Source of the DNA: Rhynchospora pubera
Lineage: Eukaryota; Streptophyta; Magnoliopsida; Poales; Cyperaceae
Length of the DNA stretch: 64,000 bases
Direction of reading: 5' to 3'
Assembly (NCBI GenBank): GCA_028095005.1
Contig: CM051460.1
Coordinates: 290,831,074 to 290,895,073, forward strand
In this document: one piece after another, positions 1 to 8,229 of the stretch
Layout of the letters: each line of letters starts with the position of its first letter
How positions within the stretch are numbered: position 1 is the first letter of the stretch
Made by a program: the position numbers and the translations under genes
Notes under the pieces: generated by a model
Databases searched by the model: none
What the model was told of the DNA's origin: nothing
What the model saw: the letters and a program-made list of their open reading frames with translations, nothing else

Positions 1-187
1 TTTTACGCGTTTATAAAACGCGTAAGAAGCGTTCTTACCCTTTTATAAAACGCGTTCGAGAGATCTAATTTCCATATAAATACCCATCCTTCTGTCGTCC
101 AAAATCAAAAAAAAAAGAGAAAAGATCTGAAAAAAGAAAAAAATGAGAGGAAAAGAAGAGTCAGATGGTGGAATGCAAAATAATATT

Positions 188-289
188 AGTTGGTGCGAAA
201 CTAATAGCCATAAGGGTTGTATGCGGCACACTTATTCACTGATACAGAGTCGCACACAATCCTTATGGCTATTAATATTCCACCAACTT
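188..289. repeat. Imperfect hairpin, about 45-bp arms, downstream of a TATA box
   Basis: The left arm (188-237) and right arm (249-289) pair over about 40 positions with a few mismatches. The core TAATAGCCATAAGG is present on the left strand and its complement on the right. The loop is about 12 bases. A plus-strand TATAAATA lies at 75-82, about 110 bases upstream. The geometry suits a young microRNA-type precursor, but no known family was recognised. A 50-codon reading frame (143-295) crosses the same hairpin and looks incidental. Confidence 0.5.
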
Positions 290-381
290 TAAAATAAAAA
301 CTTTCCTGTGGAATCTGTTATTACGTGTAGAGGACGGTTTGTTGGGCTGGGTCTACGAGCCATAACACCGCAGCCGGCATC

Positions 382-423
382 CTTGGATGAGAATCTGCAT
401 ACATGCAGTCATCCTCATCCAAG
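382..423. repeat. Short inverted repeat
   Basis: CTTGGATGAG at the left pairs with CTCATCCAAG at the right, and ATCTGCAT pairs imperfectly with ATGCAG near the centre. It is a compact hairpin inside the MULE-like region, with no known function. Confidence 0.5.
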
Positions 424-868
424 TTTCAGAAAAAGAGGGGGTTAATATGACAATCAGTCCCCCTATTTTTCTCTATTAGTTGCGGTGATGTTTTCTCTTC
501 CCACCCTTAGCAATGGATCCTCTACAATTTTTTTTTATGTGGTTCAAAATTTTAATATCATGTATTTTGTAATTTTTTTTGTTGTGTATTGTGTGGTTCA
601 AAATTTTAATAAATTGTAATTTTTAATTTGTATTGTGTTTTTTATTATAATGTTCATTGAGTTGTAATGTCTAATATAATTTAAATAAATATTAAGTCTA
701 TTAATATTAATATTTCGAATTTCACAATAAAAATGAAAATGGATAAAATAAAAACTAAAATAAATTAGATAATAAAACTTACAACACATATACTACACGA
801 ATTAATACATATACTAAAACACGAATTAATACATATACTAAAACATAAAAGAAAACAGATAATAATAG

Positions 869-1003
869 AACACACAATAATAAAAACATCTAATTATAGA
901 AAACCTAATTATAGAACACACAATAATAAAAACATCTAATTATAGAAAACCTAATTATAGAACACACAATAATAAAAACATCTAATTATAGAAAATCTAA
1001 TAA
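869..1003. repeat. 46-bp tandem repeat, about 2.9 copies
   Basis: Copies begin at 869, 915 and 961, each starting AACACACAATAATAAAAAC. They are nearly identical. The array lies directly after the stop of the minus-strand 101-residue ORF, in its probable 3' untranslated region. Confidence 0.9.
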
Positions 1004-1309
1004 TCAGTCCAAATGATATATGTCATTTCCATTTAAAGGGTGATTTTCAAATCCAGGAGGACATGCCTGTTGCAAACGCAACCAAACGATTCCATCTCCA
1101 CGTCGGACATGATATCCTCCATCCCTCTTAACTACATCCGTCCAATATTTCGGCCCTCTGACTTCAAAAACGTCGCGTTGAAAAACCTTCACGTAAAATT
1201 TGTCGGAAGGATAGTGCAAGTAGACGTGCCGAAGAATATCTCGTTTACTTATTCCTCCATCTCCTTGTAGAAGCACACCGGTACAAACATGACGTGGTTT
1301 AGTTGACAT
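1004..1309 (-). CDS. Small MULE-associated protein of unknown function, 101 residues
   Basis: The protein is not recognised. It is an uninterrupted 101-residue frame, basic and rich in aromatic residues in its middle and C-terminal half (for example KYWTDVV and IVWLRLQQ). No signal peptide or membrane segment is visible. It looks real rather than chance for three reasons. Its composition is balanced in an AT-rich region. A good minus-strand TATA box (1403-1412) sits about 95 bases before the start codon. It faces the 84-residue ORF across a shared 495-bp promoter region full of palindromic CGCG-TATA motifs. A role as an accessory protein of the element is possible but is only inferred from position. 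Confidence 0.5.
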   Translation of the reverse strand: MSTKPRHVCTGVLLQGDGGISKRDILRHVYLHYPSDKFYVKVFQRDVFEVRGPKYWTDVVKRDGGYHVRRGDGIVWLRLQQACPPGFENHPLNGNDIYHLD

Positions 1310-1402
1310 TATGTTTTCTCGGTTTCTTTTCTCTGCGTAAGTTCTCTAAAGTTTTGGTTTTTGATTTCTGAATTTTCGACGTGAATTTGCGGAGAAGCAG
1401 GA

Positions 1403-1412
1403 CTATTTATAG
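1403..1412 (-). promoter_or_regulatory. TATA box for the 101-residue ORF
   Basis: CTATAAATAG reads on the minus strand about 95 bases upstream of the ATG at 1309. Spacing and sequence fit a plant core promoter. Confidence 0.6.
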
Positions 1413-1418
1413 ACTCAA

Positions 1419-1484
1419 CCCTTCGTACGCGTTTATAAAACGCGTAATAAGGTTTGAGCGCGTTTTATAAACGCGTACGAAGGG
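1419..1484. repeat. Perfect hairpin built from the CGCG-TATA palindrome
   Basis: The arms CCTTCGTACGCGTTTATAAA... and its complement flank a short centre (TAATAAGGTTTGAG). Each arm contains a whole CGCGTTTATAAAACGCG palindrome. It lies between the two divergent ORFs. Confidence 0.85.
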
Positions 1485-1541
1485 CTAAGTTAATGGAATT
1501 CAATACTTTCGCAGGCTGTCAGTCTGTTTTACTGTTTTACC

Positions 1542-1624
1542 TGGACACCACCTTCGTACGCGTTTATAAAACGCGTTCGTAGGCCTCCAACGCGTTTTAT
1601 AAACGCGTACAAAGGTGGTGTCCA
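1542..1624. repeat. Second CGCG-TATA hairpin, 36-bp arms
   Basis: The arms begin TGGACACCACCTT and end AAGGTGGTGTCCA. They differ at one position and again contain complete CGCG-TATA-CGCG palindromes. It is the closest element upstream of the plus-strand ORF promoter and could be a protein-binding site. Confidence 0.85.
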
Positions 1625-1724
1625 CTTTTTGAGCAGCATGATACTGTGTTTGAGCAGCGTTTTATAGCGCGTTTTTTGAGCAGACCCCTATTCTAGCGCG
1701 TTTTATAAACGGTTAAATAATTGC

Positions 1725-1734
1725 CTATATATAT
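1725..1734 (+). promoter_or_regulatory. TATA box for the 84-residue ORF
   Basis: TATATATATC lies about 70 bases before the ATG at 1805, followed by an A-rich leader typical of plant 5' untranslated regions. Confidence 0.5.
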
Positions 1735-1804
1735 CTCAATTCGTTCTCCTATTTCGTATCAAAAAATCACAAACAAAAGACGCGTAAAATCAGAAATTTG
1801 AGAA

Positions 1805-2059
1805 ATGGAGAATGATCAAAACAATAATAAGATGGGGGAGGAAACATCCAAGGTGGGAGAAGGAAAACCTAATGTGGGAGCAAAAAGGATCCCATTATAC
1901 GGCCCTCCGAAGAGAAGGGCCGTCTCTGCTGTACGTCGTTTCCCTCCAGGATGTGGCAGGAGCCCTGATTTTAGTATGGGGGTTAAAATAGATGAGAGTT
2001 CTAGTGAGAATAAGGAGGAAGAGAAGAATAAAGACGTTAATGAAGTGGAGAAAAATTAA
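1805..2059 (+). CDS. Small basic/acidic MULE-associated ORF with a SUVH-like motif, 84 residues
   Basis: The frame encodes 84 residues. The N-terminus is polar and Gly/Lys/Asn-rich. The middle is basic with the stretch RRAVSAVRRFPPGCGR, and the C-terminus is Glu/Lys-rich. The motif resembles the R-x-VSA-x-R-x-FPPGCG stretch that lies before the SRA domain of plant SUVH histone methyltransferases; this is recognition from memory, not a search. No SRA or SET domain follows, so at most it is a fragment or a mimic. The ATG follows a TATA box and leader in a promoter region shared with the minus-strand 101-residue ORF. Function is unknown. Confidence 0.5.
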   Translation: MENDQNNNKMGEETSKVGEGKPNVGAKRIPLYGPPKRRAVSAVRRFPPGCGRSPDFSMGVKIDESSSENKEEEKNKDVNEVEKN

Positions 2060-2616
2060 AGTTTAATTGTGCTAGAATAATGAAATTTATGTATTTTATT
2101 TTCTATGAAATTTATGTTATTGTATGAATTTATGTTATTGTATGATTTTATGTTTTATCTATGTTTTAATATTTATAACTAATTAATATAAAAATTAAGA
2201 AAAAATTTCATTACAAAAACTCTCATTAATATGAAAACAACGATTTAAATTAATAACAATTTTCATTACAATAATTCTCATTAATATGAAAACAACGATT
2301 TGTGGAGACTCATGGACAGTTGCCCAATTCTGCGAGAGCCTTCGACAGTCGTCGAGTTCCTCCCTAATTGGGTCGGCAGAACTCTACCGCCCATTACCCA
2401 TGATCGTAGGCAGCAGAGTGTTGGTCTACCTCAGATGATGATGAAGTTAGCGAGCTGTCCATCTGGGCCGACCTTCGTACATAATAACAGATTCCACCGG
2501 AAAATCTCTTATTACAATTTCGCACTTATTAACATTGAGAGGTGAGAATGAGAGAGGTGAGAATGAGAGATGAGAATGATATTCAGAGGTGAGAATGAGA
2601 GATGCGAGAATTGGTC

Positions 2617-2893
2617 GTTTTATAAAAAGGTAAAGCCTTTTAACGCGTTTTATAAAATGGTACAAAGCCTTTTATCGCGTTTTATAAAAGGGTACAAAGC
2701 CTTTTAACGCGTTTTATAAAAGGGTAAAGCCTTTTAGCGCGTTTTATAAAAGGGTAAACCCTTTTAGCGCGTTTTATAAAAGGGTAAAGCCTTTTAGCGC
2801 GTTTTATAAAAGGGTACAAAGCCTCTGAACGCGTTTTATAATAGGGTAAAGCCTTTTAGCGCGTTTTATAAAAGGGTACAAAGCCTTTTAGCG
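2617..2893. repeat. Tandem array, about 9 copies of a 30-32 bp unit
   Basis: Each unit is roughly GCGCGTTTTATAAAAGGGTA followed by (CA)AAGCCTTTTA. Variation is limited to a few bases and the presence or absence of CA. The unit contains half of the CGCG-TATA palindrome seen in the promoters. The array lies between the small ORFs and the 3' end of the transposase pseudogene. Confidence 0.95.
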
Positions 2894-3130
2894 CTACGAG
2901 TTAATTAACTGCTTCTCAACACTAAAAAGTTCAAGTGCCTGTCAATGCTAACACTATAGAGTACAAAGCCTTTTAGGATTAGGGCTTTTTGTAGATAACA
3001 AGAATGCATGTCTGTCAATGCTAACACTAAACCTTTCAACATTATATTATACGAGTTAATTGTAAAATTCTCTTACAATACATTCCATTACAATATATGA
3101 AATTACGACAACACTTAATCTTCAATTATT

Positions 3131-4905
3131 TCATTTTTTCTTCCTACCGAAAGACAGTATATTGCCAAATTTCCCCCCAAACAATCCTTTTCGTCCTCTC
3201 TCTCTTGATGTATTGCCTTCATCTGTTGGAAATCTAGCCGACTCACTTCTCATATTTCCAGATGCGACATCTCTTACCCGTGGATCAATGCTTATAGAAT
3301 TTCTCTGTGGTTGTACAGATCCTTGGTCCTCCCGATTATTGTTGCTTCGTGGATCAAAATGCAATGACATTCGTCCTGGTTGAATGGGTGTTTGACGAGT
3401 CCGAACCGTATGTTCACTACTCGCTGCCCTTCTTGGACTGTTGGCCCTTGTTGGTGGTCTACTGGTGTATCGACCGGATTGCAATGCGTCCATCGGATAT
3501 GGCGGTTGGGGTGCTGCTTGTCGCGGTTGACTGGTTGAAGCTTCACCTTGATTTTTCTTTTTTGTTTTTCTTGTGGAACCTCCACCTTTCCTTCCTTCCA
3601 TCCTATCCATCCACATCTCTGCACGAATGATTTTGCGCCTTCCTCGATTGACCAAACTCTTGTCGGGGACAATTATCGGACCTGTATAAACTGGCCACTC
3701 TTCCTCATCTTTGTAACAATGAAACCGACCTGCTGACCAAATCATGTACTGGTTTTGCATGCTATAGTGACCATCCACAAATTGATCTACATTGTAATTT
3801 GTCTCCCTGCAAACAACAATGACATGTGCGCAAGGGATACCTGTCAATTGTGGTTTTTGGCACTCACATGTGGTTCGAGTGAAGGGCAATTGCACATCGG
3901 TTTGCTCCATGTCGGGTGGAATTTGAACTGTGTAATGGGAATAATCGTAGCCTACACCATCACAGTACTCCTCGCGAACTTTCACGCGAAATTCTCCAAG
4001 GTCCAATCTTAACACGAATGTGCTCATAAACTCCTCTGAGATTGAAACAAAAAGATGAAGTTAGTTCAAAATGGATTAAAATGAATGAATGAATTAAATT
4101 CTTTTTCTTTAAGTACTTACGTGATTTTTCATCATGCTTGATCAATTTATTCTTTACTCCTTCCGGCCATCTTTCTCCTAAACTCAACCTTTGAAGTGCT
4201 TCTTGTGTTCGCTTGTTCATCCAGTTGGCACATTTATACCACGTGCCTTCTATAAGTGCTGTCACTGGTAATCTTCTCTCTATTCTAAACACATTATTCA
4301 GACTCTCCGATCCATTACTCGTCATTATACCCCACCGATGCCCCTTGTCAAAACTCTGAGCCCATTTATATAGTTTTGGCCGCTCGTTGTTGTCATTTTC
4401 ATTAATTTTACCACAATTTCTTAGGTACTGATAAGCTCTCAGGTTATTTTCCTTCAGAACTCCCCAATTCTCTCTAAAACGTCTAGGATTTTCTTGTTAG
4501 CAAGTCTACATTTGAAAAAGTTTTTCAAATCAGCATCTTGTGACCCGCCAGCCTCCTTCCATAAGTTTTCCGCAACATGCTGCATGCAGAACCGATGAAT
4601 CGCTACTGCATGCGCACCTTGTGCCTTCCAACCGTAATCTACGGATGCAAATACCGCTTTTATTGCCTTATGACGGTCAGATATGACACAGTATCTAGTG
4701 TTCCGGCCTAAAACTTCCCATCTAACCCAAGACATAAACCATCCCCAAGTATCCTTATCTTCTTTTTCGCCCAATCCGAATGCAACCGGAATTAATCGAT
4801 TTTCTGGATCATAACCACACACTGAGAACAATCTACCTTTGTATCGGCCCGATAAAAAACTAGCATCAATTGAGATAACAGGTCTGGCATATTTTATCGC
4901 TTCTA
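3131..4905 (-). pseudogene. MULE (MuDR-type) transposase, N-terminally truncated and frameshifted
   Basis: The 5' part encodes IDASFLSGRYKG (first catalytic Asp), then CVISDRHKAIKAVF (second catalytic Asp) and HRFCMQHVAENLW, the C2H feature typical of the MULE transposase core. A one-base shift near 4490 moves the frame, after which coding resumes as RRFRENWGVL and continues to 4121. An 85-bp intron (4036-4120, GT-AG) joins phase-correctly to the last exon. That exon contains a SWIM zinc finger (CEC...PCAH at about 3845-3880) and a basic, Ser/Pro-rich tail ending GRKKK. A 28-bp stretch encoding part of the first motif is duplicated at 4849-4936, and no N-terminal MuDR/FAR1 domain is present upstream. 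The gene therefore cannot make an active enzyme. Confidence 0.9.
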
Positions 4906-5059
4906 TGCACGGCCCGATAAAAAACTAGCATCAATTGGACATTGGTTGACATATATTGTAATTGTAGACATTTTTGGATTTGATTGATAGGTTTTTAAAT
5001 GGGAAGAGATAATCTGTTGTGGACGATTTAAATTCTGCGAGAATGTATAGTCTTATATA

Positions 5060-5350
5060 ACTTCAAATAACGCGTTTATAAATTCACAAACTTATAGACA
5101 TAAATGACTAAAGTTCGATCGAAACGACTAAAGTTTGATCGAAGTGATAGAAGTTGGAATGTTCAGGCTTCTAGCGCGTTTTATAAACGAGTAACAAGCC
5201 TTCTAGCGCGTTTTATAAACGCGTTAATTGCGTTTTAACTATTCCAAAAGTTCAGGCTTCTAGCGCGTTTTATAAACGCGTTTTAAGGCCTGTAACGCGT
5301 TTATAAAACGCGTTCGAGAGGAGAGAGAGAGGCGCGGTTTATAAACGCGT
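5060..5350. repeat. Right-hand cluster of CGCG-TATA motifs
   Basis: Several copies of CGCGTTTTATAAACGCG and its variants occur, with the linker AGGCTTCTAG. The cluster ends in a GA-rich stretch near 5320. It resembles the left-hand cluster at 1-65, where the sequence AACGCGTTCGAGAG is also found, so these may be the two subterminal regions of the MULE-like block. Confidence 0.7.
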
Positions 5351-5586
5351 TGGAACTTTCTTCTTATTAAAAAAAAAATAATAATTCTTTGTATTAAATT
5401 TTTTGATGTCTGAATTTTTATATTAAATAATTTCGGCCTAGATTTCCTACAGCCTTCTTATAAATATTGGGCCAGCCCAATATAATGCAACTTAAACCTC
5501 TTTCCGAAAAAATTAATACTAATTTTACAGTTTATATTAATTTTGATAATAACAGAAAAAAAATCAAAATTTTAATACTAACGTTG

Positions 5587-5790
5587 CTGGATCGTCATCC
5601 CAGTTGACGAAAGCCCAATACCCTTGGATCGTCATCCCAGTTGACGATCCAAGCTTGGATCGTCATCCCAGTTGACGACCCAAGCTTGGATCGTCATCTC
5701 GGATGACGATCCAACGATCCAACAACAAAAAAAAAAACACATATTTTAAAATTTTTTTGTTTGGATCGTCATCCCAAATGACGATCCAAA
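5587..5790. repeat. Direct array of five short hairpins
   Basis: TTGGATCGTCATCCCAGTTG followed by ACGATCCAA forms an 11-bp stem hairpin. Copies (some partial) lie at about 5587-5612, 5623-5652, 5654-5683, 5686-5713 and 5760-5790. Stem mismatches are often compensated between arms. Confidence 0.85.
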
Positions 5791-6116
5791 CAAAAAATTT
5801 TCAGAATTTTTTTTAATGTAAATTTTTAATTTTAGCCCCAAAAATTTTTATTATTACAAAATATATAATTTATGATTAAAAATTAAATATAATTAAAATA
5901 TCTATTATAAAAATATAAGTATATAATTAAATTATGCATGTTAAATACATAATATTGTATATATTTGTAATATTTATTTATACATATATATATAATGTAA
6001 CATATATTTTATATATTAAATACATATTATTGTATATAATTAAAATATATGATACATATTATTATGTACATATATTTCTATGTAAATTTATTTATACATT
6101 AAAAAAAATTATATGA

Positions 6117-7013
6117 AAATATCTATATTTAATGTATAATTTTTTTTATTGGACTATTATGTAAAAATAATAATTTTAGGGTCATCGGCGAATAGTGTTT
6201 ACCAAAAACCCGCCGGGTCGAACCCGCCCCGCCCCAAACCCGCCCCATGGACCGGACCGCCCCGGACCGTCCATGAACCGCGATGGACCGAAGGGTTAGA
6301 AAGGGGCGGGTCTTCGACGGGTTTGGGCCATCCTTTCTAAAAATACCCGTGTTAACCCGCCCCGTCTTAACCCGTGGAGCGAACCGCCCCGCCCCGTCAA
6401 CCAGTCCAAAACTCGTGTTAATCCCGAAAAAAAAGAGGGCAACTTTATATAATTATATTCAAATTTTTTCATCTAATAAAAAAATTACAAATCAAATATA
6501 AGAAAAAAATAAAAACAGAAAAAATAAGTAAAAAAAATAAAGAAAAACGTAAAAGAAAAAAATAAAAGTAAATAATGAAAAATAAAAAACAAAAAAAAAT
6601 ATTGAAAAAATAAAAAATATTGAAAAAATAACACACAAAAAATAGCAAAAAAAACGTTATAGTGATTATATATGTAGTTTTATACTAACGAAAAATAAAA
6701 AATAGTAATAAAATAAATAAAAACCCGCGGACCGGACTGGACCGGACCGTCATAACCCGTGCGGGTTACATGGTGCGGGTTTAAAAAGGGTTAGGGTCAA
6801 GATTTCTAAGATGGACCGTCCTAACCCTCCCCGTCTTAACCCGTGGACCGCAGCTGGTTGGACCGTCCCAGCCCACCCCGTCCCGTTTGGTAAACATTAT
6901 CGGCGAATAACTTCAACAAAAATATATTCAATTTTTTCGCCGATGACCCTAAAATGATTGTTTTTACAATATAGTCCAATAAAAAAATTTTATACATTAA
7001 ATGTAGATATTTA
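6117..7013. mobile_element. Fold-back (hairpin) element split by a hAT insertion
   Basis: The left arm (about 6117-6192) and right arm (about 6935-7013) are inverted copies that include GGGTCATCGGCGAA and its complement and AT-rich tails. Without the inner insertion the loop would be only about 30 bases, so the original was a small hairpin MITE. No target duplication was identified. Confidence 0.7.
6193..6899. mobile_element. Non-autonomous hAT-like element, 707 bp
   Basis: The 8-bp target duplication TCGGCGAA is at 6185-6192 and 6900-6907. The 14-bp terminal inverted repeats are TAGTGTTTACCAAA and TAATGTTTACCAAA. The ends are rich in GGACCG and AACCCGCCCC subterminal motifs, as in many plant hAT elements, and the middle is A-rich. 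No transposase is present. Confidence 0.85.
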
Positions 7014-7055
7014 TATCTATGTAAATGTATAAATGTATATATTTATATGTAGAAA

Positions 7056-7492
7056 ATGAAGAAAATAATGCTTTACTGACAAGGATGGTCAACCAGTTTG
7101 CATGTAAGAGTTGAATTAGGTAGAAGTAAAGATATTCTTTGAATTTAATCAACTTGTAACTGACCAAGAAATTAATCAATTTGCTACAATTGGCAGGTTT
7201 CACATGGAATAATGTTCTTTTTCTGAACAAAGGAAAATTCCACTCTCTCACTCGTATCTGTAGCTCAAGAGTTTACCAACAACAAGAAAACAACTGTCAA
7301 ATAAAAGGATAATAAGAACATATTCTTTATATTGTCAATAAAGTGTGTTGATCTGGTGAAACCAAAAAGTATATAATATATGCTTTAATGGAGATTTGTC
7401 CAGCTAGTTATTCGTATTTTTATGCACTATATATATATGTGCTTTGGAGTGAGATTTATACAAACCATCCTTAAACAAACTAGAAACAAGGG
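7056..7492 (+). repeat. Upstream half of duplicated MIR169 unit, copy 1, with TATA box
   Basis: This stretch is similar to 11040-11410, including the CATAGAATAAT-like core, the SSR CTATATATATAT at 7427-7438 and the spacing to the first hairpin. The TATA-like tract is about 70 bases upstream of the first hairpin. That fits a primary transcript starting near 7465. No protein gene is seen in it. Confidence 0.7.
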
Positions 7493-7602
7493 TAACCTCA
7501 GATAGCCAGGGATGAGTTGCCTGTGGAGTATTTATGTAGTTTTCACTACAGCTGTATCCAAATGGCCCCTCAGGCAGTATCCTTGGCTATTCTGAGTTTG
7601 CT
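7492..7602 (+). ncRNA. MIR169: MIR169 precursor, unit 1 first hairpin
   Basis: The 5' arm carries the 21-nt miR169-like sequence at 7503-7523 (TAGCCAGGGATGAGTTGCCT plus one base). The 3' arm carries the partner GGCAGTATCCTTGGCTATT at about 7573-7591. Flanks CTCAGATAGCC and GGCTATTCTGAG extend the stem below the duplex. Relative to the common family sequence the mature form has G at position 8 and GAGTTG in place of GACTTG. miR169 guides cleavage of NF-YA (HAP2) mRNAs; no NF-YA gene is in the window. Plus-strand orientation follows from the mature sequence lying on the 5' arm. Confidence 0.9.
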
Positions 7603-7691
7603 CTTGTTAAGACCATTTTATACAACGATTTATTCTATGTATGGTATTTGAAGAATCAACAGAAAAGGTTGTGCTTCCTAACATTAATAAG

Positions 7692-7822
7692 AGTCTATTC
7701 TGGTAGCCAAGGATGATTTGCCGGTAACCTCGCATGGAATTCTTCTTTGTTAATGTAAGGCATTAAATTTCCCAGGGTGGTACTTCACGGGCAATCTCCT
7801 TGGCTAATCTGAGTGGCTCTTA
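7692..7822 (+). ncRNA. MIR169: MIR169 precursor, unit 1 second hairpin
   Basis: The mature candidate at 7704-7724 begins TAGCCAAGGATGATTTGCCG. The star strand is GGGCAATCTCCTTGGCTAA at about 7789-7807. Paired flanks GAGTCTATTCTGG and CTGAGTGGCTC lengthen the stem. It lies only about 90 bases after the first hairpin, so both probably come from one primary transcript. Confidence 0.9.
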
Positions 7823-8229
7823 TTTCTGACTAATCCAACATGTCAAATCTCATGCACAATTTAAACTTTTTGAACTCGTTCTCTATGTAGAAGGATTGTA
7901 ATTTTCCATGTGGATGGAATCATAGTTTTGGTCTTTTGGATAGTATTGCAAGTATTTAGATCGTAAATATTATCAATTATTACTCATCCAATTCTGTAAG
8001 TAGGAGTGGCCATATACTTGGTGTATCTGAGACTGTTAATTCTGGTGCATACCTCATTTTGATCAAATAAAGATTGAACATTGAGATAGACTACATGCAA
8101 TATTCGACGAGGATAAGACCAGTCCAAGTAAAAGAAGTAGAGGGAAAAGAAACCATTTGGCGAAAAAGAAGAATACAATAGCTTTTGGTAATAATATATT
8201 AAATGTCCAGCTATAATTGAAATATGCAT

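Larger units (their letters stand above)
1..5345. mobile_element. Mutator-like (MULE) region, degenerate, with palindromic CGCG-TATA repeats
   Basis: This block is held together by a decayed MULE transposase (3131-4905, minus), two small ORFs (1004-1309 minus, 1805-2059 plus) and repeated copies of the palindrome CGCGTTTATAAAACGCG at the left edge (near 5-60), in the shared promoter (1419-1624), in a tandem array (2617-2893) and at the right side (5060-5350). About 45 bp near 300-345 recurs inverted at about 2465-2510, so the block has been rearranged or is composite. Exact termini and target duplication were not found; the left end may lie outside the window. Membership of the MULE superfamily rests on the transposase. 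Treating all parts as one element is inference. Confidence 0.6.

Noticed and set aside
2300..2545. 81-residue plus frame in the MULE region
   Set aside because: The stretch is less AT-rich and may be captured sequence, but neither strand gives a recognisable protein and stops interrupt the alternatives.
5587..5790. CRISPR-like array
   Set aside because: The units are palindromic hairpins with almost no unique spacer, in a plant nuclear genome.
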